In this document: positions 45,040 to 55,225 of the stretch, piece after piece | Layout: each line of letters begins with the position of its first letter | Numbering within the stretch: position 1 is the stretch's first letter | DNA from: Xanthoparmelia taractica | Lineage: Eukaryota > Ascomycota > Lecanoromycetes > Lecanorales > Parmeliaceae | DNA: 64,000 nt | Reading direction: 5' to 3' | Assembly (NCBI GenBank): GCA_033085395.1 | Contig: MU853187.1 | Span: 1-64,000, forward strand | Translations under genes and position numbers: made by a program | The notes under the pieces: model-generated | Told to the model about the DNA's origin: nothing | The model's database searches: none | Seen by the model: the letters and a program-made list of their open reading frames with translations, nothing else

Positions 45040-45443
45040 GTTATTCGCAGGTGGGGGTTCTTCTCAGGACACGTTCCAGCTCGGTGATGGCTTTGTCCTA
45101 AATTCGGTTCACCTCATCCTTGTAGTACTGTGCTATATTTCCGCCCGAGGCTTCGTCCATGATGAAACTTTCGGCGGTCGTGGTGGTTTTGTCTGTCACT
45201 TCATCGAACTGAGATCCAGTCTGCTTCATGTAGCGGTAGAGGCCCCAGACGTTGCTGCGGTTCCACGTTTTCCAATTGTCTTTTTTCTGTTGCAAAACGG
45301 CAGTTATCATTTTCAACACAGCTAATGGCCTATCAGCCAATTGCGCTCGTTACTGACTGTGCGGGTTGAGTACGCAAAGGCCATGACTATGTTTTTGAGT
45401 GCGTTCATTGGCTGCATGATGTCACGGATGTTGTTTGGATCAT
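45040..45443 (-). pseudogene. Decayed unassigned coding fragment
   Basis: After an acceptor CTTGCAG, the minus strand reads DDPNNIRDIMQPMNALKNIV and MAFAYSTRT. Then, in another frame, NWKTWNRSNVWGLYRYMKQT and EVTDKTTTTAESFIMDEASG, ending DEVNRI, TAG (45100-45098), DKAITELERVLRRTP. Peptide texture is clearly coding, but frames change and a TAG, likely from CAG, interrupts it. I do not recognise the family. It lies just past the 3' end of the UNC93-like gene, on the same strand. Confidence 0.45.
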
Positions 45444-45522
45444 CTGCAAGTCATATGTGATTGCTGCTATGAACCGGCTACTAAGAATAGTCGTTGCTGT
45501 CCTAAATAACCGCTCTCACAAA

Positions 45523-47198
45523 TCACGCCTTCCCTTCCCCCCCCGGCGCCGCGTCCCCCACAACCATCGGCTTCACATCCTCAAACGTCTCATCCGTGAA
45601 CTTAAGGTCCTCTTCAATCGGCACCGTATCCTGTATCTTTGTCCAAATCAGTGGGGCAGCAAGCACCAAACTCCCCGCAAGCAGCGCCCAGCTGGATGCA
45701 AACTCACTCATAAACGGCGCCTTGAGCGCATCGATGCGATATATGATGGCCGCGCCGGTGGACTGTATGCCCTTATAAAAACCGGCGAAGTTTGCGAGTT
45801 TGCGGCCGTTGTTGGTCATGGCGCCCATGAACCAGTAGACGCAGGTTTGCCAGGCAGCTAGAGTAGAAGCGTGGGTGAGAAGGAGGAGGGTTTCGAAGTA
45901 GGGTGGTGGTCGATGAAGGGAGGGAGGGAGGGCTCACCATCGTAGAAGCCATAGAACATGTACAGGAACATCGGGCCTACGTATCCGCTGCTCGTCCAAT
46001 CCATCTTCGGAGCTGTCTTTGACGCCGTCTCCGCTCTTGTATACCCCTTTTGCCACGCGTACCCGCCACCCCAGATAATCATTGTGATCGCGAAGAGTAC
46101 GCCCCAAACTATCTTTGCTTTCATACTTCGTCTCACCTTCTGGATGTCCAGCCCGTACCCAAATATGTACGCTCCGCCAATCTGGCTGGTCCAGTAAAGG
46201 ATACTGTTGAGCGCTCTCGTCCTGATGTTGAACTTGGCAGAGTTGAAGGCATTGAATTGGTAAGTGTAGAACCAATTGCTAGCGAGAAACATAGGGAAGA
46301 GGCAGATGATCCAGACGTCCGTTTTCAGTACTTCTAATAAGCCAAGAAATTCGCTCTGCCACGTCGGATGTTTCATTAGGATGACGTGGGAGCCATCTGA
46401 GCGGATGACGGTCTTAGCATCGACAAGCGTCCAGGCCAGGCAGGCGCCGATGAAGGTCAAGATCATGAAGCCGATGTACGTGCCGTCGGACACGTTGCCA
46501 GCTGAGGAATGAATGTTCTGACCAAGAGGTATCCTAATTGGAGACCATTAATTGAAAAAGGTTGCCTTGGGTTGCTGTGGGAACACTCACAGCCCACCAA
46601 TTACAGCCCCCAAATTGAAAATCATCCAGAACCAGGAGATATACCTCCCTTTCGACTGCTCAGGTGGATACGACATCATAATGGCTCCCTGTGCCGCCCA
46701 GAGCATTCCAGCACAGACCCCTAACATAGCTCCTGCGAAAACGACGAACCCCTCGTTCGCGTTGTGGTTGTAACTTAGGTAGCTAGCGATGTACAGAACG
46801 TACCCCAGCCCTCCGAGACTCAGGGTCAACTTGATACCTAAACGGTTGGTAATAGTTCCAGCAAAGAATCCGAGTACGCTGAAAGTAGAATACAGAGCAA
46901 CGTTGGCATTGTCAGCCGTACGAGCGTCGAACTGACCTCCTCCTCCGAGACCATTGACTGCATTGAACATGCCAGGACACATGAAGCAGACGAATGAAAC
47001 GAGGGTAAGCTGGAAGGGTGGCGATGCATAACAGGGGATTTTGATAGGTCCGAAACTGTATGTCCTGTATTTCCATCCTACTGGACGATTTGAATAGCCG
47101 CTCTCTTCCACAGATGATATTTCGTGGCCATCATGAGGTGGTTCGGAAGCGGTGGTTTGCGCAATCGTATCTTGCTTTTCAGAATGGATATTTGCCAT
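45523..47198 (-). CDS. UNC93-like major facilitator superfamily transporter
   Basis: Three exons: 47198-46591, 46533-45938, 45857-45523; 1539 nt, 512 aa. Both introns are GT-AG and phase-compatible (GGL-IPLGQN and YDG-AAWQTCVYWF). A polar N-terminus of about 45 residues precedes the fungal UNC93 signature MFNAVNGLGGGGQFDARTAD. About eleven hydrophobic helices follow, including YSTFSVLGFFAGTITNRLG, AGMLWAAQGAIMMSYPPE and GRYISWFWMIFNLGAVIGG. Fungal members are MFS proteins with untested substrates. Position at the left edge of the catabolic gene group on the same strand as the dehydrogenase, regulator and permease suggests it could move a substrate or product such as a quaternary amine, but this is inference. 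Confidence 0.88.
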
Positions 47199-47780
47199 GA
47201 TAAAGCGGAAAGCTCAACTTGTGTAACGTTGCGTCCTAGCGGTGAAGTTGCGTGTATATATAAGTGTTAGCTGCAATGTATCCAGCGAAGAAATAAGGGT
47301 CACTGAAAGCAAGGAGCAGAAGCGCAAACAGATTTCAGGTTGTCGCTTAGAAAGGACGAGAAGTAGATGCAGCAGAAGGATGTGACTGTGGGATAGCAGC
47401 AGTGATCGCGTGAGGGGCTTGGAACGACTATTGGGGGAAAGGGTAGGTAAGGAGTTATCGGGGATCGACAGTAATAGGCACTAGAAGAGATAGTCTCCGC
47501 TGCACTCAAAGGCCGCGGGGGTACCCGATGCACAACCATGCGAGGGGTTAAAAAGATAAGCATAAGGGGCGTAGGCAATGGAATGTGAGTTGCTTCTCCA
47601 CTGCATGTCAAAATGAGGGAACGGCGATGGCGAGATCTCCTACCCGTTAACGTCAAGAGTCGGTCCACACAGAGAGGGGCTATCCAAAAGGATTCCGGAA
47701 AATCCTGTGGGATCGAACCTACTCGGTTTGTACAGATGAATCCTCACAATCAAAAGTCGACCGTAGCCTAGAGAAATTGC
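47199..47780. other. Intergenic, UNC93-like promoter
   Basis: Upstream of the UNC93-like gene and downstream of the aldehyde dehydrogenase gene. The open frame 47300-47668 (minus) is not convincing. Confidence 0.55.
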
Positions 47781-49330
47781 TTATAGTTTAGAGAACACGG
47801 TCGGCACAATCCCACTCATATCCACCAGCGTACTTTTATTCCTTACCCAAGCCTCCAGCCCTCTCTTACCATTCTCGACACCAACACCACTCTGCTTCCA
47901 CCCGCCGACGCTCATCTCAGCAGGGCTTTCGCCCCAGGTATTGACCCAAGTGATGCCAGCCTCGAGCTTAGCAATGACCTTGTGCGCCATGTTGAGGTCT
48001 TTTGTAAAGACGCCTGCGGCAAGACCGAGAGGTGTAGTATTCGCTCTTTCGACAGCTTCTTCTACGGACTCGTATGTCATAAGTGTCATCACGGGCCCAA
48101 AGATCTCCTCCTGCACGATCCTCATGGAATCTGTGCAGTCGGTGAACACGGTTGGTCGGACCCAATAGCCACCTCCCAGTCCGGGTACGTCTTTTGGTTT
48201 GTCGGGTCCACCAAAGAGCAAGGTCGCTCTGTCCTCTTCCAATCCATGCTTTATGTATCCGATGACTTTTTCGTAGTGCATCTTGGACACTAGCGGGCCA
48301 AAATTGGTGTTCATATCCATGAGATCGCCAGGTCTGATGTACTTCATTTTCTCTAGAAGCTTCGTCTCAAAGGCTTGCTTCATATTCTTCGGAATGAACA
48401 CTCTTGTTCCATTCGTGCACACTTGGCCAGTGCTAAAGAAGTTCGCCATCATAGCTCCATCCACTGCTTGTTCCAGATCCACATCGGGCAATATGATGAC
48501 TGGACTCTTCCCACCAAGCTCCATGGTGGTGTACTTCATCCCTGCTGCAGCGCTGCTGGCAACCTTTTTTCCTGTTGACACTTGACCAGTAAAGGACACC
48601 TTGGCGATCCCCTCGTGCGACGTGAGGTACGCGCCGACGTCTCCACCGCCTTGAACCACGTTGAAGACCCCGGGCGGTACTCCCGCTTGTGTGTAGACCT
48701 CGGCCAATATTTGGCTGTGTAGAGGTGTGACTTCGCTGGGCTTGTAGACCATGGTATTACCCGCCGCAAGACAAGGTGCTGATTTCCAAAGCGCTCTAGA
48801 CAATCCCAACCTCAGTTTGGTATCAACGTCGTCTGAGAGACAGCGTACATCTGTATAGGGTAATTCCATGCTCCTATCCCCGCGCAGACACCCAGAGCTT
48901 CTTTCTTAGTATATACCCACGCGTCTTCCCTCAGCTGTGTAGTCTCGCCATTGAGCCCACCTCCTCCTACCAGATTGGCGAAGAACTCGAGCACGTCTGC
49001 TCCTGTCACCACATCGACTGTACTTGTCTCCGAGAAGGGTTTCCCCGTATCTTGCGTCTCTATCTTCGCAATCTCATTGTTCCTGTCTCGTAGTAGCTGG
49101 ACTGCTTTCAGGAGGACGCGAGAACGAGCGATTGGGGGCGTTTTCGACCAGTCATGAAAAGCTCGTTGAGCTGATTGTATAGCCCGGTCAATGTCGGAGT
49201 AGGAGGCGGCATGGATATCTGCCAAGGGTTGCGCGGTCGAGGGGTCAATGGATCTGAAGATACTACCCGAGCCCACCTGCACATGGCCGTCATAGTAGAG
49301 ATGGCGCGGTGGGTAGAACGAGTCCGCCAT
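47781..49330 (-). CDS. Betaine-aldehyde-type aldehyde dehydrogenase
   Basis: Two exons, 49330-48849 and 48795-47781 (1497 nt, 498 aa); the 53-bp intron joins NYPIQ-I to ALWKSAPCLAAGN. NAD(P)-dependent oxidation of an aldehyde to an acid. The catalytic Glu lies in TMELGGKSPVI, the catalytic Cys in FFSTGQVCTNGTRVF, and cofactor binding in VSFTGQVSTGKKV and EEIFGPVMTLM. The GxFNVVQGGGDVGAYLT region, ETQDTGKPFSET and GITWVNTWGESPAEMSVGGW resemble betaine aldehyde dehydrogenases and 4-trimethylaminobutyraldehyde dehydrogenases. With the choline oxidase 9 kb away it would complete choline to glycine betaine conversion. A carnitine-pathway role is the main alternative. Confidence 0.92.
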
Positions 49331-49781
49331 GGTTCAGAATAAGGCTGTGAGGACCAAGGATATTCCAGCACTTTCCCATCCGCAGGTTTCTGCCAAACTT
49401 GCGCTTAACGGGTTGTTGTTGGTGAAAGATGAGCGCCGCCGTTGCGCGAACGAGCTTGGTAACGAATTTTAATCCGACATTTAGCCGAACTACATTTCCA
49501 TGTCTTGCTTCTGATGGGTTCGCATATAAATCGCAAGCGTAATCTACCACTCCGAAGACTAATACTGCAAGATACATTAAAAGTGTTGCTTGATCCTTGG
49601 ACAATCATCAATCAATGGCAAGCCCAATGTTGGAAATGATGCTGCAGCACCTCGTGTTGGCAATCAGGGGGTGCTCTCGGTCCTTCTCCAACCCCTGTTT
49701 CATTCTTATATGCGCACGGCTATGCGAGTACATACATAGCCTAGAGACCCCCAGAGATAGAATTAATCCTCCTGACCTCCA
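49331..49781. other. Intergenic, aldehyde dehydrogenase promoter
   Basis: 450 bp between two minus-strand genes. No coding sequence supported. Confidence 0.6.
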
Positions 49782-49860
49782 TCAATTGCAACACCCAATG
49801 TCGAAAATGCCATTCTGGCCCCATGAGATCAGGTCATAGTCCGTTTGGAACTCGTCCATG

Positions 49861-49893
<33 letters not shown>

Positions 49894-51921
49894 GGTGGCC
49901 ACTGAACTTGATGAGAGTCCTCGTCAAAGATTCTATCAGCATGACTTAGCTCCATTGTCCGATGGTTCGATTGACCAATCCGCGTGTCTTCCCCTCCCAA
50001 GCAAGGGTCGCTGCTTCGAAGGCTTCGTCTCTTCACGGATTGGCCTGCTGAAGCGGTGTTCAACATAGCTATTGACTTTTCTAAAGATATTGCATTCTGA
50101 CTTGCCATTTTGAGGCTCCAGCGATACTGGTCCAGCCTAATACTGCTCTCGCTGGAGTCATTTCCTGTGCCAACGGAAGCAGAGACTAATTTCTCGAACA
50201 CACCAATCAGCCCAAAATTGAACTCGGAAGCAAAGTACCAGAAGCTCTGCCAATGCTCCGGTCTAAGGCTTTTGACAAATTCCATTGCGGATCTCGATCG
50301 CGCCAAAGCAGCCGACTGACATATTGATACGAGATGTGGGTCTGAGCACAACGGCAACGTCCGAACGATGCATCTATGCAGCGTGATCTCAGTTGCCCAG
50401 TAGGCCAAATGCAAGTATCCGCTTGAGGAGAGCTTCCTAACCCTGACGTACTCTATACACAAACACCCAGGAAGGCCGGAGTACCATTCCTTGAGCCTGA
50501 TCTGCAAAGGTTTCGCTTTCATGAGAACATGATTCGTTGCATCGGAGGATCGTCGACTAGTCTCTTCTTCGGCAGTCCCCGAATACAATGTCGACAAAAT
50601 TTCCGACAGGATCATTGTTAGGGACGTCATCCACGTGAAGATAGAACGCCCCTTCACAACCTCTGTACTGCCATCTTCATCATCCTCGTCGGCAAAGCTC
50701 TCGGGGAAGTCTTGATCATTCAGACAATGAACTGCCCAATCAGTCGCAGAGACGTGAGATGGTCGTCCGTGGACAAGGCTCGCCCACTTGTCCTGCATGA
50801 ATAAAGCCCAGCCTAATCGTTTCCGGAGTCCCGTTTCCCACTCTGGAATATCCCACTTCGAGCAGTCTCGGTGTAAGCCCAGGTCTTGACCAACAGCTAC
50901 CATCTGTGCAGTGAGCGGCCAAGACGCGCTGCTCGATCTTTGCAGAAGAAGAAGCCCTGCTTCAACAGTCGATAATTTAGGGCGATGGACGGCATAATTC
51001 ATAGCCTTCAAGGCCAGCTTCTCTAGAAGCGTCACGTTGGGGATTGAAGAGTACGAAAGCTCGGGGCTATAGGTCCAATAAGTCATCGCCAAGATGTAGA
51101 CGGCAGCCAGAAGCGCTGGCGAAAACTCACGATGCGAGCGCTCGTACTTCTCAAGATAGACCTTTTTGTGGAGAATTGGGAAGCTAGGATGGATGATACG
51201 GAAATATAGATCGATCAAAGCCCTTCCATGTGGAGCGACAGTCTTCTCGATGGCGTCAAGGTCCTCTATCTCATCTTCGTACATGGCAGTCCCTGCATCT
51301 GGATGTAAGACAAATAGATCATTATCACTGACATGCCGAAAAGATATATCATTTAGCATCTTGACATTGGCTACGCTTTGCCCTTTTTCTGTCAGGAGCC
51401 CTTCGATTGTGCCACTCGAGCCAACGTAAAGGCCATGATGTCGGCGTTGAAGACCTAAAGTCCGTTTCAGAAGGGTCGGTCCCTTGAGATCTGCATAGTC
51501 CTCGACGGCGGTGTCTCGGTTCTTGGTGGGTCCGTTTCTTTCTAAGAGCCTTCTGCGCGAAGTATCCTGGCAAGGTCTGCAGATACTGTGTCAGTCATGT
51601 ATCAGTGCTATGACATGTTGAGAGCCACCTATCGAGCTCGTCCTCGCAACTGGTGCGTCTTCTCTTACGTGGCGGGATCTTCTCTATGAATGTGCAGTCG
51701 TGAGCATGGATCTCGCAGAGCACACACTTTACCGCGCCTTCATTCAGAACGCAGCGGCTTTTACGCCTTCTACATGTATCACATGGGCGGTTTCTCGATG
51801 ACCTCTGCTCGTGAAGATTATTCCGCTCAACGACGTTTTCTGCGCGTGAAGTTCTTTCTGCAGGTGAAACATCTTCGGCCACTGACCCCTGCTCGCCAGC
51901 CGGTGATGTAAGACGATTCAT
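49782..51921 (-). CDS. Zn2Cys6 transcription factor, Dal81/TamA-like
   Basis: Two exons, 51921-51629 and 51576-49782 (2088 nt, 695 aa), joined LDR-PCQDTSRRRLLERN in frame. The zinc cluster is CDTCRRRKSRC then CVLCEIHAHDC: Cys 47, 50, 57, 66, 69, 76. A Fungal_trans middle domain follows (HGRALIDLYFRIIHPSFPIL, KKVYLEKYERSHREFSPALL, RKRLGWALFMQDKWASLVHG, RPSHVSATDWAVHCL). The combination of GLYVGSSGTIEGLL, a DxDAIEKTVAPHGRALIDLYF block and the RPSHV box resembles Dal81/TamA, co-activators of nitrogen-source genes. A C-terminal (AQ)n stretch comes from a GCCTGA hexamer repeat. It lies between the dehydrogenase and the NCS1 permease, so a local regulator role is plausible. Confidence 0.88.
49857..49893. 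repeat. CCTGAG hexamer repeat in regulator gene
   Basis: About five and a half copies of CCTGAG, coding for alternating Ala-Gln on the minus strand near the regulator's C-terminus. Confidence 0.9.
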
Positions 51922-52594
51922 TGTGACGGCAGCACTATAGGCTGGAATGAGGGTTCTAGGACCTGCGAGATCTGCACGATGAGGTTTCCGCCTGGTCTTC
52001 CAGAGGCATAAGTCTTTGAGACAACCCTGAGAAATTGGGCCTTTAAATCTCCTGAATCCAGTCCTTTCAAGATAGACTGGCAGGGATTTTCATACGACAA
52101 AGACTTAATTCTCGAAGATACACGTAAAGAGCGACGATTTTGCTTTGGGAGGAAGACGACAACCGCGAGATTTAGGCTAAGCTGACAGCGTGCGCCACGA
52201 CATGCTAGCTGTCAATGATAAGCGGCAGTCCAGCCAATCAAGAGCCTAGTTGTAATACGAAATGGTTTTAGTTACGATAATACCCCAGCACCTTGCGACC
52301 AACGGCTTTCGTCCTGGGCGTTTGTGAGAAAGCCTTCTAATAAGGCTTTCGAACGATTCAGATACCACCGGGAAGCGTTCCCAATCCTTGACGGCTCTTG
52401 TGCACGTTGAGATGTTGTTGAAATGGCCTAAAACCATCAATGACACTACGAGCTATCGGAGCAACATCGGACTACAAGGTCGAAGGGGCAAGAAGCAATG
52501 CTGAGATCAACGTCTCAAGCATCACCAACATTAGAATTTCAGAACGTCCCACAAGATCCATCGAAAGTTCAACCATCGATCCAAAACAAAACAT
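51922..52594. other. Intergenic, regulator promoter
   Basis: Between the start of the Zn2Cys6 gene and the 3' end of the NCS1 permease gene. No gene supported; the plus-strand frames at 52440-52725 overlap the permease end and look like shadows. Confidence 0.6.
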
Positions 52595-54404
52595 CTACAC
52601 TACCTCCTTTGTCTGGGCATGGAATCCATCTTTCGTCTCATAAGTGCTTCCTGTGCTGTCATCGCCCAGGCTCACCTCACCATTCTGCGGTGGAAGAACT
52701 GCTTCATCGACTGAAGCACTGGTGACAGAGGATATATAAGTGCAAATAACATAATAGCTTGACAGAGCAACAAAGAATCCGAACAGCCAGGCGAAAGTGT
52801 ATATCTTATGGACGGTTAGAATATTACAAGCCACTTGAGGCATCTGTTCTAGCTTACCTTCCATGCGCCTCCAACATTCAGATTGGTGTTGATGGATTTC
52901 GCAAATCCTGGTGTCAGCGGGCCAAACCCAAGGCAGAAGGCGGCATATGCTCTCCAGTTCACCCCATGACTATAATGGTAAATTCCATGATCTTTGTATA
53001 ATTCGTGGATATTGAGTTTCCTTTTTTTGATCAGGTAGAAATCGGAAACCATGACCCCGGCCAAGGGCCCCATGAGACACGAGTACCCTGAGAGGAACGC
53101 AAGCAGACCAGCCGCGTTCTTGATTATGTTCCACGGGGTACTAACGACGCAAAAGACCGAGATGATGATAGTTGCGCGGAAAATATTGATGAATTTAGGG
53201 TTGAGACCTGATACATCGTTGCTGAACGGGTACGTACCTGCCGCTATCTGGTTGCCAATAGTTGCGAGCATGAAGGAGAATGCGGTAAAGAACTGAGCAG
53301 CTCTACTGTCGAAGTCTTCAATCACTGCGGGCATGTACCATTGGAACTCACCCCAGATATAGCTGTGAGCCGAAGTGACGAAGATGGGGGTCAGAGCGCC
53401 CAGCGTCCCGATCATAGGAAGCGCAAAGAATTGGTGATATCCCGAAAGGCCGTTCTTTGAGAACCTGCCAAAATCAGGCATGTTGACCGCCATTGAGCTG
53501 AAGAGTCCGATGATCGCATTCAGCCCGGTCAAAGATGAGAAGGCTTTGTTCATATACGTGCTTGTGATCTTTGCATGACCAGTTACCAGAGGACCTCCGC
53601 CCTTGGTTACAATGACACCCCAAAGGAACAAGGCTGCGAATGTTGGGGGTACGATGACAGCTTTGACGAGAAAGAGGATACGGAGCTTCTGAATAGGCAT
53701 CGCGGCCAGCATAGTCTGAAAGATCCAGTAGATGAAGAAGCATAAGATACCAGCTGAAGTGATACCCGCGTCCGGGGAGAGATGGTTGGGGAATCTCTTG
53801 AAGCTTGGCCAGATCGCCTCAATGCAGTTCTGCAGGAAGCCGCCCGCCTGCACGCAGAGGATCGCCGTCCACATAGCTGCGACAAAGGCCCTGAGGCATA
53901 TTGCGGGATAGGAGCCGTACATCCCAAAGATTGAGCGGACGATGACGGGAAATGCGATGCTATATTGAGCGCCCATCTTGCCCGTGAGTGTGATGACCAC
54001 GCTGCAGATCGCGAATCCGAAGAACACGATTGGGATCGTTTCTCTGGCTGTGAAGCCTAACGCCATAACCGATGAGACTGTACTGGCGAGCGGTGGCGCA
54101 AGCATGTCGGAGGTCCAATATGCCCAATAGTCCTGATGATCCATTAGAAGACTTATATACAAGCGTATTAGTTCCGGTAACGTGGAAGTACTTACTAGTC
54201 CGCCCCAGGTACGCATGTGTGGAGGGACAGGATCAAGATCTGATACATATATGATGAGCACGGAGTAATTACACAAATAACTGATGAGCAACCTTTGTTT
54301 GACCATCGTGGGCTATTGGCATAGACTCCTGCCTCGAAGGGAACCCGCCAATGAAGGTGCGGGGCGAGTCGAGCTCTCAGGCGTTTTGGCGACAGAACAG
54401 ACAT
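52595..54404 (-). CDS. NCS1-family permease (uracil/allantoin/ureide type)
   Basis: Four exons: 54404-54293, 54239-54196, 54132-52858, 52804-52595; 1641 nt, 546 aa, every join GT-AG and in frame. The N-terminus has the family order EAGVYANSPRWSNKDLDPVP, HMRTWGGL, DYWAYWTSDMLAPP. About twelve membrane helices follow, with GAQYSIAFPVIVRSIFGMYG (NCS1 helix 3 signature), NMPDFGRFSKN (helix 8 region), and LAGVMVSDFYLIKKRKLNI near the end. NCS1 carriers are proton or sodium symporters for uracil, allantoin, hydantoin, purines or related cyclic ureides at the plasma membrane. Divergent placement to the amidohydrolase fusion gene suggests import of the same nitrogen source. Exact substrate not readable. 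Confidence 0.92.
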
Positions 54405-55225
54405 AATAAGAAAGTATACCAGATGCAATATCAGAAGGAGCTTAGTCAGAGCGGAATACTCTGAAAATCTGAAGGATAGAAAGTGGACAGAGTCAATTTC
54501 CTAACGGAATCAAGCCTTTCACAAGACTGTAGGTGAGAGATCACACGGTGACATATTTGTATGGCTCGTGCATTTATCAAAGTCACAACAAAGCAGATAA
54601 TGCAGCAGTATACAGATAGGAGCTGCCTCCGGCCCGAAGGTCTGCAATCATAAGATGTCTGCGGCATGTTGCACGCCTTATCAAGTGCATATCAATTCTT
54701 GCTGACGTGCGCCACACAAAGAGTATTGAATACGACTCCGGTTCTGGCTTTCCTGGATGTGAGCCTTTCGATAAGAAAGTATAGTGCTGCTATTCAGACA
54801 ACGAGATGTATGTGGGATTAGTTCCGTTGTGTTGAAGGAGTGTAGTGGGGGAGCGCGGGGTTGGGGTGAGATCATGGTGGCCAGACAGCGGGCTAAGGCC
54901 AATACAGGGATGTGGCTTGCGCCAACCAGATAGCAATCCCTGGATTTGAGTTCATGCATACGCTGGCGCTGTTCGCCAGGTGGCCGTCGGCCTCGCCGTC
55001 GGCCCTATCAAAGTCCAATGAACTTTCTCAGACCCTGTTGCTGTACGTCGGTCCCCATGCAGCTCCCAGTCCTGGGAAAGCATATTCCATCCATCATGGA
55101 CTGCAGTCTGGGAGTACTTCCTCGCGCTTGGCTTTATGAGCCAATTATCCCTCGTCTATGAGACCTTACGAATAAAGCTCATTGCCTTCCCTCAACGGCA
55201 TACGCTGCTCCAGAAATCAGAAAAC
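54405..55225. promoter_or_regulatory. Divergent promoter with seven GATA-factor sites
   Basis: 820 bp between the divergent NCS1 permease and the fusion amidohydrolase. HGATAR sites (either strand) read by eye lie at 54574-54579, 54595-54600, 54614-54619, 54678-54683, 54769-54774, 54928-54933 and 55005-55010. Random expectation is about 2.4 for this length at even base composition. Fungal AreA/Nit2 nitrogen regulators bind such sites, so nitrogen-catabolite control of both genes is likely. Confidence 0.55.

Noticed and set aside
47700..47725. GGTTCGATCC on the minus strand as a tRNA B-box
   Set aside because: Flanking bases do not pair as a T-stem and there is no cloverleaf upstream.
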